Assembly: GCF_023631325.1 (NCBI RefSeq)
Contig: NZ_JALQDG010000031.1
Span: forward strand, 124,001-188,000
DNA length: 64,000 bases
Direction: 5' to 3'
Source of the DNA: Caballeronia sp. INDeC2
GTDB lineage: Bacteria; Pseudomonadota; Gammaproteobacteria; Burkholderiales; Burkholderiaceae
Position 1 is the first letter of the stretch, and the number at the start of each line of letters is the position of its first letter. A program made the translations under genes and the position numbers. This document shows positions 34,400 through 43,033 of this stretch, in pieces. The notes under the pieces were generated by a model. The model ran no database searches and was not told where the DNA came from. It saw only the letters and a list, made by a program, of their open reading frames with translations.

Positions 34400-34677
34400 A
34401 GATCGTCGGTGTCGACCTTGACCGCGCGTTTCACGGACTTCAGGCGAGACCGGACCAGGTTCGTCAACTGGCGTTGGTCATAGAGCTCGCCCATTTCGGC
34501 CATCAACTCCGGGAATACAGTGTAGAACGCCGGGCGATTGCGATTGAGCACAGCAGCAGGCCCGCCGCGCCACACCTCGATCACTTCGCCCGGATTCTGC
34601 TTGAACTCGGAAATGCTACCGGACAACACGCTATGAATTCGTTCAATGACGGCTTCAAAGCGCGCCTTCTTCCGCAA
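34396..34677 (-). CDS. Phd/YefM-like antitoxin
   Basis: 93 residues from a TTG at 34677; a GTG at 34629 is an alternative start and avoids overlap with the upstream thioesterase. The antitoxin signature is SGSISEFKQNPGEVIEVWRGGPAAVLNRNRPAFYTV, followed by a helical, charged C-terminus ending RAVKVDTDDL that would bind the toxin. The stop overlaps the toxin start as GTGA, the normal TA arrangement. With the toxin decayed, it is now an orphan that may only retain DNA-binding. Confidence 0.7.
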   Translation of the reverse strand: MRKKARFEAVIERIHSVLSGSISEFKQNPGEVIEVWRGGPAAVLNRNRPAFYTVFPELMAEMGELYDQRQLTNLVRSRLKSVKRAVKVDTDDL

Positions 34678-35128
34678 CTTCCTGGATCAAATCATCGCCC
34701 GACACCTTCGGCGCTTCCACCGCCCCCTGATCGCGCCGATACGCCTCGAACAATTCATCGGCGTAACGGATCTGCGTGCGGCCGTGCGGCGCGGGCTCAC
34801 CCTGTTCGTTCAGGTTCACGAACACCATCTTCTCGACGGTCAGAATGCTTTTGCGCGTAATCTTGTTGCGGACTTCTGCGCGCAGCGTGATCGATGTGCG
34901 GCCGAAATGCGTCGCGGTGATGCCCAGTTCGATGATGTCGCCCTGACGCGCCGAACTCACGAAGTTGATTTCGGACATGAACTTTGTCACGACGCGCTGG
35001 TTACCCAGTTGCGATATCGCATAAATCGCGGCTTCTTCGTCGATCCAGCGCAGAAGACTGCCGCCGAAGAGACTTCCGTTCGGATTCAGATCTTCGGGCT
35101 TGACCCATTTGCGGGTGTGGAAATTCAT
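34655..35128 (-). CDS. Hotdog-fold acyl-CoA thioesterase
   Basis: 157 residues, typical for the YciA/ACOT type. MNFHTRKWVKPEDLNPNGSLFGGSLLRWIDEEAAIYA contains the active-site loop (Asn-x-x-Gly-x-Leu-Phe-Gly-Gly, then Asp-Glu), and ATHFGRTSITLRAEV is the central hotdog helix/strand. It cleaves acyl-CoA to free acid and CoA in the cytosol; chain length cannot be predicted. It is monocistronic upstream of the antitoxin, with a 22-base overlap only if the TTG start is used. The region 35129-35258 ahead of it has an AT-rich stretch likely holding its promoter. Confidence 0.9.
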   Translation of the reverse strand: MNFHTRKWVKPEDLNPNGSLFGGSLLRWIDEEAAIYAISQLGNQRVVTKFMSEINFVSSARQGDIIELGITATHFGRTSITLRAEVRNKITRKSILTVEKMVFVNLNEQGEPAPHGRTQIRYADELFEAYRRDQGAVEAPKVSGDDLIQEVAEEGAL

Positions 35129-35258
35129 TTGCGGTACCTCGCTTTCTTGACCGCGCGCGTCACAAGACAGAGAAAAAGGACGCGCGCTCGGTTAGGGTTT
35201 TCCCTGATTATATCGAGATGAGGGTTAACCCGCAGAAAGCAAGAGTGAAGTGAAACAC

Positions 35259-35945
35259 TCAGCCAAAGGACAGCGCCCGCGCCGATCCCAGCGCGTGGCG
35301 CGCCTGCACGAGCGTCGCGCGGGCTGCGCGGGCGTCGGACGCGAGGCGCAAGAGCGCGCCCAGTTGCGCCGGATCGCGCAGCAATTCCCGCAAAATCGGA
35401 CCGATGGCCGTCGTTCCGTCATCGCGCAAACCGGCGGTTGCGGCCGGCGGCAACGTTCGCCACGCAGGATCGACGACCGCGCGGCATACCGCGAACGGCA
35501 AGCCGCGCGCCGTCGCGATCGCCCCGGCGATATGCGATTCCATATCGACGGCCAGCGCGCCCGTCGACGAATGCAGCGAGCGCTTTTCCGCCTCGCTCTT
35601 GACGGGCGCGGTGACGCCCGCCATCCGGCCGCGCCGTACGACGCGCTCGACGGGCGTGCCCGCGAACGCATCGGCGATACGCGCGGACCACGCCGCGTCA
35701 GTATGCAACTCGCCGAACGGACCGCACACGCTCTCGGCCACGATCAACTCGCCCGGCTCGAGATCCGGCGCGAGGCCGCCCGCCGTGCCGAAGCTGATGA
35801 TGCCCGAGCAGCCGCGCGCGATCGCATCGGACAACGCGCGCTCCAGCCAGTCGGCGCGCGCCGCGAACACCACATCGACGCCGCGTCCGCGCACGATCTT
35901 CGCCTCGAACGCCATGCCGGTCACGGCGACGACGGGCGCGTTCAC
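35259..35945 (-). CDS. hpnG: Hopanoid-associated phosphorylase HpnG
   Basis: 228 residues starting GTG at 35945, which overlaps the shc stop as GTGA. Nucleoside-phosphorylase/MTAN fold: VVAVTGMAFEAKIV, SFGTAGGLAPDLEPGELIVAE, then AVDMESHIAGAIATARGLPFAVCR with the substrate-binding Met-Glu pair. HpnG removes adenine from adenosylhopane (made by HpnH) to give ribosylhopane or its phosphate. It is last in the hpnD-hpnE-shc-hpnG operon. The longer in-phase open frame upstream is a shadow of shc. Confidence 0.9.
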   Translation of the reverse strand: MNAPVVAVTGMAFEAKIVRGRGVDVVFAARADWLERALSDAIARGCSGIISFGTAGGLAPDLEPGELIVAESVCGPFGELHTDAAWSARIADAFAGTPVERVVRRGRMAGVTAPVKSEAEKRSLHSSTGALAVDMESHIAGAIATARGLPFAVCRAVVDPAWRTLPPAATAGLRDDGTTAIGPILRELLRDPAQLGALLRLASDARAARATLVQARHALGSARALSFG

Positions 35946-37921
35946 ATTGCCGCCGTCACGCGCGTGAGGCCGTCGCGCGTCAGGTTTCGATAGCGCGCGA
36001 GCGCCCACAGCGGGAAGAACTTGCGATAGCCGTGGTAGCGCAGATAGAACACGCGCGGAAAGCCCGTCGCGGTGAAGCGGGTTTCGTCCCACAGGCCGTG
36101 CGCCTGTTGCGTCTTCAGCAGATAGTCGACGCCGCGCGCAACCGACGGATGGTCGACCAGACCCGCCGCCATCAGCCCGAGCAGCGCCCACGCCGTCTGC
36201 GACGCGGTGCTCGGCGCCTCTTCGTAGCCACGATAGTCCAGCTTGTAGCTCTCGCCGTCCTCGCCCCAGCCGCCGTCGCTGTTCTGGATGCCGACGAGCC
36301 AGTTCGCCGCGCGTTGCATGCGCGGGTCCGTCGGGGCGACACCGGCCGCGTTCAGCGCGCACATCGCCGACCAGGTGCCGTAGATGTAGTTCAGGCCCCA
36401 GCGGCCGTACCAGCTTCCGTCGCGTTCCTGGCCTCTCACGATGTAGTCGAACGCGCGGCGCGCGGGCTCGCTGTTGAGCGAGGTCTCGCCGAGCTGCGCG
36501 AGCATCGACAGACAACGCGCGGACACGTCGACCGTCGGCGGGTCGAGCAGCGCGCCGTGATCCGAAAACGGAATGTTGTTCAGGTAATACTGCGTGTTTT
36601 CCGGCTCGAACGCGCCCCAGCCGCCGTCGCTGCTCTGCATGCCGACGACCCACTCGCGCGCCCGCGCGATCGGCTCGCCGTACATCGCCGTGCCGTTCTC
36701 GCGATCGGCGCGCTCCATCGCCATCGCGACGACGGCCGTGTCGTCCACATCGGGATAATGCGGGTTCGCGAACTGGAATGCCCAGCCGCCCGGCCGCACG
36801 TTCGGACGGCGCGAGATCCAGTCGCCGCGCACGTCGAGAATCTGAAGCGGCACGAGCCAGTCGAGGCCGCGCGCCACCGCCGAGCGCGCCTTCGGCATAC
36901 CGGTTTCGAGCAGCGCATGCGCCGCGAGCGACGTATCCCACACCGGCGACAGACACGGCTGGCAATACGCTTCGCCATCGTCGGCTTCGTCGATGACGAG
37001 GAGCTTGTCGAGCGACTTGCGCGCGATCGCGCGATTCGGATGCTCGGGCGGATAGCCGAGCACGTCGTACATCATCACCGAGTTGGCCATCGCCGGAAAA
37101 ATCGCGCCGAGACCGTCCTCGCCGTTCAGGCGCTCGTCGACGAAGCGCACGGCTTCATCGATCGCGCGTTCGCGGCCGGCTTTAGGCAACAGCGGATCAG
37201 CCACGCGCAGGATCGAATCGACGACGCGGAAGAACGCGAACCAGCCGCGGCTCTGATGCGCCGCGCGGGCCGGCATGCCTGTGTTGACCGGTGGATTCGC
37301 GAACACCTCGTCGATGCGCACGCCGCGCGGATTGCGCGCGCGCGGGCGCTTCGCGTTGAGCACGAGCATCGGCACGATCACCGTGCGCGCCCAGTACGAT
37401 ACCTTCGACAAATGGAACGGGAACCACATCGGCAGGCGCATGATCTCGACGGGCATCATCGGCACGGCGCGCCACGACACGACGCCGAACAGCGCGAGCA
37501 GGATGCGCGTGAACACGTTCACCTTCTCGGCGCCGCCCGCGGCGAGAATCGCGCGGCGGGCGCGCTGCATGTGTTCGGCGTCCGGCGAATCGCCGATCAT
37601 CTTCAGCGCGAAATACGCCTTCACGGTCGCGGAGACGTCCATCGCGCCATCGGTGAAGAGCGGCCAGCCGCCGTCCTCGCATTGAATGCGGCGCAGATAG
37701 CGGCCGATCTTCGCTTCGAGCATCTCGTCGGCGGTTTCGCCGAGATAGTGGACGAGCAGCACGTATTCGGCCGGGATGGTTGCGTCCGCTTCGAGTTCGT
37801 AGAGCCAGTAGCCTTCCGGATGTTGCGCCGCGAGCAGCGCATCGGTGGCGCGGTTGACGGCGGTATCGAGCGAAGCGCCCGAAACCCGCGCGCCCACGGC
37901 CGACAGGGATAAATCGTTCAT
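35942..37921 (-). CDS. shc: Squalene-hopene cyclase
   Basis: 659 residues. It has the catalytic DxDD motif (DVDD at 391-394; Asp393 is the proton donor) and several QW repeats, such as QSSDGGWGAF, QNSDGGWGED and QERDGSWYGRW. It cyclises squalene to hopene and diplopterol on the cytoplasmic membrane. The start ATG at 37921 overlaps the hpnE stop (TGATG) and the stop overlaps hpnG, so the operon is tightly coupled. Length and motifs are complete; no sign of decay. HpnF is the same enzyme in the hpn nomenclature. Confidence 0.97.
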   Translation of the reverse strand: MNDLSLSAVGARVSGASLDTAVNRATDALLAAQHPEGYWLYELEADATIPAEYVLLVHYLGETADEMLEAKIGRYLRRIQCEDGGWPLFTDGAMDVSATVKAYFALKMIGDSPDAEHMQRARRAILAAGGAEKVNVFTRILLALFGVVSWRAVPMMPVEIMRLPMWFPFHLSKVSYWARTVIVPMLVLNAKRPRARNPRGVRIDEVFANPPVNTGMPARAAHQSRGWFAFFRVVDSILRVADPLLPKAGRERAIDEAVRFVDERLNGEDGLGAIFPAMANSVMMYDVLGYPPEHPNRAIARKSLDKLLVIDEADDGEAYCQPCLSPVWDTSLAAHALLETGMPKARSAVARGLDWLVPLQILDVRGDWISRRPNVRPGGWAFQFANPHYPDVDDTAVVAMAMERADRENGTAMYGEPIARAREWVVGMQSSDGGWGAFEPENTQYYLNNIPFSDHGALLDPPTVDVSARCLSMLAQLGETSLNSEPARRAFDYIVRGQERDGSWYGRWGLNYIYGTWSAMCALNAAGVAPTDPRMQRAANWLVGIQNSDGGWGEDGESYKLDYRGYEEAPSTASQTAWALLGLMAAGLVDHPSVARGVDYLLKTQQAHGLWDETRFTATGFPRVFYLRYHGYRKFFPLWALARYRNLTRDGLTRVTAAM

Positions 37922-39198
37922 CAGCGTTCCATCGATGGGTTCAACAGCGCGTCCGCCGCCTTCTGGCCGGAGCGGATCGCGCCTTCGATCGTCGCGGGCA
38001 GGCCGGTCGCCGTCCAGTCGCCCGCGAGCGTGAAATTGGGCCAGCGCGTGCGCGTGGCGGCCCGCAAGCCTTCCTGCGCAGGCAACGCGGCAAACGTCGC
38101 GTGCTCCTCGGCGACGACTTGCGAGGGCGGCGTCGGCACGGCGGGCATGCGCATCGCCTTCGCCGTTTCCAGCCAGACCGCCTGCGCGAGTTCCTCGTGC
38201 GGCGTCGCGAGCCATCGGTCGGCGCTCACGAGCGTGACGGAGAGCCGGCCATCGGCCGCGAAAATCCAGTCCGACATACCGTTGACGACGCACGTCATCG
38301 GCTGAAAACCGTTCGGCGCATCGACGGCGAAATGCACGGTGACGATCGCGCGCGATGAATCCGGCGCGCTCAGGTCCGGCACGAGAGCGCGCGCCGCGTG
38401 GGGCGGCACGGCGAGCACGACGCCGTCGCCCGCGCCGAGCGCGACAGGCTCCGCCGCGCCTTCGAAAGCCAGCGAGCTTACACGCTCCTTCGAATCCGTG
38501 CCCGATACCCCGATGCCCGCGACGCGCGAGCCGAGCCGGATATCCGCGCCGCCATACTGCAAAAGCCGCAGCGCGGGCTCGACGAACGCATGCGACAGCC
38601 CGCTTCTCGCGACGAGCGGACGGCACGCCTGCCCGCCCTGCGCGACCGTCTCGCGCAACAGACCCGCCGCGAGTTCAGCGCTCGCTTCGGAAGGATCGGC
38701 GTTGAGCATGGCGCGCAGAAGCGGACGCACGAGAAGACTCCACACGCGATCCTTCCGTCGCACCGACTCCTCGATCGTGCGGCCCGGCTTCGCCCAGAAG
38801 AGCGGCAGGAACGGCAGGTAATCGGCGGGCAGCGTGCCGGGGACGCGCGCGTCCGCGTCGAAGATCCAGCGTGGCAAGCGCCCCGGCGACATGCGGATCG
38901 TCCAGGCGTCGCCGCTCGCGGCATCGAAGAACGGATACTCGGGCTGCGTCGGGCCGATCAGCGTGTCGGTTGCGCCGATCGCTCGCAGATAGGCCATCGT
39001 CGATTGATTGCCCGACAGCAGCAGATGATTGCCGTTGTCGAGCGTGACGCCGAGCTTGGGATCGAAGAAGGAGCGGCAACGGCCGCCCGCGTGAGGCGCC
39101 GCCTCGTGCAGCACGACGCGTGCGCCGCGCCGTTGCGCCTCGACCGCGGCGGCGAGTCCGGCGATGCCCGCGCCGACGACGAAGACCCGCCGGGACAT
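37921..39198 (-). CDS. hpnE: Squalene-forming FAD-dependent desaturase HpnE
   Basis: 425 residues starting MSRRVFVVGAGIAGLAAAVEAQRRG, the FAD-binding dinucleotide fold of phytoene-desaturase-like amine oxidoreductases. The C-terminal FAD motif is LAGDWTATGLPATIEGAIRSG. HpnE reduces hydroxysqualene to squalene in the three-enzyme HpnC-HpnD-HpnE route that replaces squalene synthase. It overlaps both neighbours by TGATG. The open frame continues upstream to 39840, but that part is antisense-like shadow of hpnD. Confidence 0.93.
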   Translation of the reverse strand: MSRRVFVVGAGIAGLAAAVEAQRRGARVVLHEAAPHAGGRCRSFFDPKLGVTLDNGNHLLLSGNQSTMAYLRAIGATDTLIGPTQPEYPFFDAASGDAWTIRMSPGRLPRWIFDADARVPGTLPADYLPFLPLFWAKPGRTIEESVRRKDRVWSLLVRPLLRAMLNADPSEASAELAAGLLRETVAQGGQACRPLVARSGLSHAFVEPALRLLQYGGADIRLGSRVAGIGVSGTDSKERVSSLAFEGAAEPVALGAGDGVVLAVPPHAARALVPDLSAPDSSRAIVTVHFAVDAPNGFQPMTCVVNGMSDWIFAADGRLSVTLVSADRWLATPHEELAQAVWLETAKAMRMPAVPTPPSQVVAEEHATFAALPAQEGLRAATRTRWPNFTLAGDWTATGLPATIEGAIRSGQKAADALLNPSMER

Positions 39199-40046
39199 CA
39201 GATCAGGTTGCGCGCCACGATCCACAGCAGGCGCGCACGCGGCGTGCGCACGCGCGTGCGCGGCAGGTCGAAGCCGCGTTTCAGATTGGCGTCGAGCACG
39301 GTGCGATACGCCGCCGACATGATGCGCGGGGCGCGCACCTGGGCGCGCGGCGACGCCGCCATGATCGCGTCGGACTGGGCGTAGTGGCCTTTCGCGCGCT
39401 CGACGAGCACGGCGCACACGCGCGGCAGGCGCGCATCGCCGACGATGCTCGCCGGATCGCTCGTCGAAATGCCTTCGCGGGCGAGCAGCTCGCGCGGCAG
39501 ATACACGCGGCCGATTTCCGCGTCTTCGTCGATGTCGCGCAGGATGTTGGTCAGTTGCAGCGCGCGGCCGAGATGGTGCGCGAGCCGCCGTCCAGCGTCC
39601 TCGTGCATCCCGAATATTCTCACCGACAGCCGCCCGACCGCGCTCGCCACGCGATCGCAATACAGGTCGAGCGTGGCTTCGTCGGGCGCGACGATATCGC
39701 CCGCGGCGTCCATCGCCATGCCGTCGATCACGGCCTGAAAGTCGTCGCGGGAAAGCTGGAAAGCCTGGATGTGGCGCGTGAGCGCTTCGAGCGATTCCTT
39801 CGGCCTGCCGGCGTAGCACGCGTCGATGTCCTCGCGCCACTGGTCGAGCGCAAGCGCGCGCTCGCGGCGCGGCAAGGTGCCTTCGTCGGCGATATCGTCG
39901 ACGGCGCGGCAGAACGCGTAGATCTGGTACATCGCGTCCCGCTGCTCGGCGGGAAGGATGCGCATCGCGAGATAGAACGAGCTTCCCGACGACGTTTTCG
40001 CGGCGTCTGGAGCAGTATCGTCAGCGATGATATTGGAAACGGCCAA
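39198..40046 (-). CDS. hpnD: Presqualene diphosphate synthase HpnD
   Basis: 282 residues from a TTG at 40046 (LAVSNIIADDT) behind GGAG; an alternative start upstream exists in the open frame to 40130 but is less well placed. Two aspartate-rich trans-prenyltransferase motifs are visible: CRAVDDIADE and LTNILRDIDEDAEIGRVYLP. It joins two farnesyl diphosphates to presqualene diphosphate. The hydroxysqualene-forming partner HpnC is not in the window. First gene of the operon; the promoter must lie in 40047-40272. Confidence 0.92.
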   Translation of the reverse strand: MAVSNIIADDTAPDAAKTSSGSSFYLAMRILPAEQRDAMYQIYAFCRAVDDIADEGTLPRRERALALDQWREDIDACYAGRPKESLEALTRHIQAFQLSRDDFQAVIDGMAMDAAGDIVAPDEATLDLYCDRVASAVGRLSVRIFGMHEDAGRRLAHHLGRALQLTNILRDIDEDAEIGRVYLPRELLAREGISTSDPASIVGDARLPRVCAVLVERAKGHYAQSDAIMAASPRAQVRAPRIMSAAYRTVLDANLKRGFDLPRTRVRTPRARLLWIVARNLI

Positions 40047-40272
40047 GACGAACTCCGCTGTGGCGCCCCCAAGGGCAAATTTAGTGAGAGATCGGGCGCC
40101 GGTCCCGACGCCCGGTGCGCGCGGAACCACCTGGCGCTGAGCGGGACGATCGAGGAGATAAGCCGGCGCGAGCCGGCTCGTGACTGCGCCGGAAGCGGCA
40201 AAGAGTATATCAATACTTTGCCCGATTGCGCCGCAGCCAAGCCGGGCAAGGCGCCGCGCGTCGCGCGAAGAA

Positions 40273-41220
40273 TCAGGCGAAACCCACCGCCCTATTGCGC
40301 CCTTCGCGCTTGGCCGTATAAAGCGCCGCGTCGGCCTCGTTGATGAGCGCCTCGTACGACGACGTCACGCCGGTCCGCGCGAGCGCCGCCCCGACGCTCG
40401 CCGTGACCGGCACGCGCGCGCCCTGCACGTCGATGGGCGTCTCGCCGATCGCGCACCGCACTTTCTCCGCGACGATCATCGCGTCCTCAAAATTCGTACA
40501 GGGCAGCAGCAGCGCGAATTCCTCGCCGCCGAAGCGCCCGAACACATCCTGCACGCGCACGCTCTTAGCCACCCGCTCGGCCATCACGCGCAAAACCGTA
40601 TCGCCGACGAGGTGGCCGAGGTCGTCGTTGATGCGCTTGAAGTGGTCGAGATCGAAGAGCAGCATCGACAGTTCGCCGCCGTAGCGCTGCCATCGCGAAA
40701 ATTCGTCGCGCAGGCGCAATTCGAAGTAGCGCCGGTTCGCGATGCCGGTCAGACCATCGCGGTCCGCGAATTCCTGCAGCTTCGCCACCGCTTCGTCGCG
40801 GGCGCGCTGCATCATGCTCGCGTGCGTCGCGTCGCAAATCGTCACGCAGACGGCGCGCACCTCGCGCTCGAGCATGAGCGGCATGAAGGTGCAGTCCTGC
40901 TGCATGAAATCGACGCCACCGGTAATCGGCCGGTCGTGATCGAACTTGAAGAGATAGGGGCGCTGCTCCCACGAGCTGAACGCGAAACTGCCGAGCTGGA
41001 ATACGCTCTCGACCTTGCGCGTGAACCACACGCGCGGCAGCTCCGGAAAGCTCGCGAAGATGGATTTGCCGATCACCTGTTCGGCCGTCCTGCCGCTGTG
41101 GTCCTGCATGAACCGGTTCCACATCAGCACGTTCAAGTCGCGATCGAGCACGAAAATGCCGAAACCCACGCGCTCGATCACGAGTTCGGAAAGCGCGTGG
41201 CGCAGTTCGTCCATGCTCAC
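40273..41220 (-). CDS. PAS-GGDEF diguanylate cyclase
   Basis: 315 residues, soluble. A PAS domain (about 10-125; FGIFVLDRDLNVLMWNRFM) precedes a GGDEF domain. The active site is GGEEF at 231-235, which is catalytically competent. The inhibitory I-site RVQD at 222-225 lies at the proper five-residue spacing, so product feedback is expected. It synthesises c-di-GMP from two GTP. It is third in an operon with a single-domain receiver and a CheC-like phosphatase, 13 bases after the latter. Confidence 0.93.
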   Translation of the reverse strand: MSMDELRHALSELVIERVGFGIFVLDRDLNVLMWNRFMQDHSGRTAEQVIGKSIFASFPELPRVWFTRKVESVFQLGSFAFSSWEQRPYLFKFDHDRPITGGVDFMQQDCTFMPLMLEREVRAVCVTICDATHASMMQRARDEAVAKLQEFADRDGLTGIANRRYFELRLRDEFSRWQRYGGELSMLLFDLDHFKRINDDLGHLVGDTVLRVMAERVAKSVRVQDVFGRFGGEEFALLLPCTNFEDAMIVAEKVRCAIGETPIDVQGARVPVTASVGAALARTGVTSSYEALINEADAALYTAKREGRNRAVGFA

Positions 41221-41233
41221 GATGGCGTCCCGT

Positions 41234-41857
41234 TCAGAGGCTCGACAGAAGCGCGTCGAGCGCTTCGTTCAGATGCGCGATGGCGTCTTCGGCCATCAGC
41301 ATCACGAGATGCGCGCGGAAGCTGTGGTCTTCTAGCGCGAAATTCACTTCAAGCAAAAGCGCGGTCTTCCACGCGAGCATCGCGGGCTGGAAGACCTCGT
41401 CGAGCCCGATTTCCGAGCCGAGCATGCCCGGCGGCGAAAAGATCGGCGAGCGTCCGAGTCGATCGAGGATGCACGACACGCACGCGCCCATCAGCACGGT
41501 CGCGACGTCGAAGACGAGCTCGGTGCGGGTCGTCGCCTCGTAGGTGGATTTCGTGTACGGATCGTCGACGAGCGCGCACAGCTGATCGACGCTGCCGCTC
41601 TTGCACAGCACGATCGCCTCGCCCTTGATGTCGGAACGAAAGCCCTGTCGGACGGCCGTCACGGTATCGGTGATGCCGGTCATCTCGGCGAGCGCCGCGG
41701 ACGCCTCGGCCACGCTCACCACGCGCACGCGCGGCACGGACAGCTCGATGAACGTGCCGAGCAGCTTCGAGAGCCGCGTCGCGGCCTGGCCCATCGCCAT
41801 GTTGGCGACTTCCTGCAGCGCGTCGCGCTGATCTTCGTTCAGGGCGGATTCATTCAT
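41234..41857 (-). CDS. CheC-family chemotaxis phosphatase-like protein
   Basis: 207 residues. Two CheC-type active-site helices are visible: DQRDALQEVANMAMGQAATRLSKLLG and the second ELVFDVATVLMGACVSCILDRLG, where Glu and Asn are the catalytic pair in CheC; the first helix keeps both (Glu and Asn), the second is degenerate. CheC dephosphorylates response regulators such as CheY. It overlaps the receiver gene by eight bases, so that receiver is the likely target. Confidence 0.85.
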   Translation of the reverse strand: MNESALNEDQRDALQEVANMAMGQAATRLSKLLGTFIELSVPRVRVVSVAEASAALAEMTGITDTVTAVRQGFRSDIKGEAIVLCKSGSVDQLCALVDDPYTKSTYEATTRTELVFDVATVLMGACVSCILDRLGRSPIFSPPGMLGSEIGLDEVFQPAMLAWKTALLLEVNFALEDHSFRAHLVMLMAEDAIAHLNEALDALLSSL

Positions 41858-42218
41858 GGAGTCCGTACTCCTTCAAAACGGGACGCAGCGCTTCGGGGGT
41901 CACCGGCTTCGGCAGAAATGCGATCGCACCGAGCGCACGCACGCGTTCCTGGGCCATCGGCTGCACGTCGGCGGACACGACGATCACGAACGTGTTCAGG
42001 TCCTCGTGCTGCAAGGCGTCGAGCACCTGATAGCCCGTCATGTCGGGCATCGTGAGATCGAGGAACATCACGGAGGCGCGGCCCGCCCGGTAATGTTCGA
42101 GCGCCTCGCGCCCGTTGGTCGCGTAGGAGATCTCGACGTCCCACTCCGGGGGCAGCGCGCGCGTCAGCACCTTGCGCGCGAGCAGGGAATCATCGGCAAT
42201 GACAATCGGCAACGGCAT
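41850..42218 (-). CDS. Single-domain response regulator (CheY-like)
   Basis: 122 residues, one receiver domain. Acidic pocket DD at residues 9-10 (IADDS), phospho-acceptor Asp54 (VMFLDLTMPDMTG), VVSADV and LPKPV with the conserved Lys. No output domain, so it should act by protein contact. It is first in the operon with the CheC-like protein and the diguanylate cyclase; the upstream sensor may be the hybrid kinase at 43034. Confidence 0.93.
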   Translation of the reverse strand: MPLPIVIADDSLLARKVLTRALPPEWDVEISYATNGREALEHYRAGRASVMFLDLTMPDMTGYQVLDALQHEDLNTFVIVVSADVQPMAQERVRALGAIAFLPKPVTPEALRPVLKEYGLHE

Positions 42219-43033
42219 GGTCGGCAGGATCTTTTAGGCTGTTTTGGGGCTGAGGACGGTCGTGTCGACGGACACGGCAGGCTCTCGTATGTGATTACGG
42301 CATCCGCGCGGCGATCTTTATGGCGATCTTCACGGCAGAACCGGCGCGAGCCCTTTCGCCCGGCGGGAATGCGGGTGCTGTCGGAGATGCAGTTCGGCGG
42401 CGATCAGCCAGGCGCGACGCCCGCGGACGAAGGCGCGCCATCCCGCGGGCGAGCGCTGAACGATCGGCGTGCGCACAGCGCGCGATGCAGGTTGGCTCTC
42501 GATCGGCGTCATGTCGACTGCCCCGTGCGTGGTCCGAAAGAGGTTTCCGGACCGTGGCCTTCTTCTCCTCGTTCGGTCGCGTTGCCTGGCCGGACGGGCC
42601 GGACAAGCGGTACTTCTCCCCGGCGCGCGCCGCGAGGCTGCTTGTGTCCTCCGGCCGACGCTCTCTGAGCGGCGTATCAGGTCGGAGGATTGCATTGTCT
42701 GACTATCAGAATGTCAAAGCAACTCGCCAGAGCTCGAAGCGAGAATTAATCAGACAAAAACTGCCGACAAACAGGTACATTTCTCTCGATGCCTTCTGCT
42801 GTGATAGGTTGTCATACTTTTGTGTACGTTTGCGCTTCCGATAATCTCGCTAACTTCGCGGCGCGACCGAAGGTTTCCTCCACGTCGCTCGCGCGGCATA
42901 ACCCATCGACCGGCATGCTTCGTGCGTCCTACCTGTGGTTGCACCGTTCAGGCCCGACTAGCCCCGCGCGCCCGCCGGCCACGGCCGCCACACGGCGCGG
43001 GCTTCGAGTAAGTTTTCCAATTCGCTGCCAAAA
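42219..43033. other. Long divergent intergenic region, mostly empty
   Basis: 815 bases between the receiver operon and the hybrid kinase. The right third (about 42690-42850) is AT-rich and probably holds promoters. One small minus-strand frame is listed separately. No tRNA, strong terminator or repeat family seen. Confidence 0.5.
42330..42512 (-). CDS. Possible 60-residue basic protein
   Basis: A 60-residue frame from the ATG at 42512 (MTPIESQPASRAVRTPIVQ), ending GLAPVLP. Its middle, GWRAFVRGRRAWLIAAELHL, is an amphipathic basic segment. No convincing ribosome binding site. It may be a real small gene or chance in GC-rich DNA. Confidence 0.25.
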   Translation of the reverse strand: MTPIESQPASRAVRTPIVQRSPAGWRAFVRGRRAWLIAAELHLRQHPHSRRAKGLAPVLP

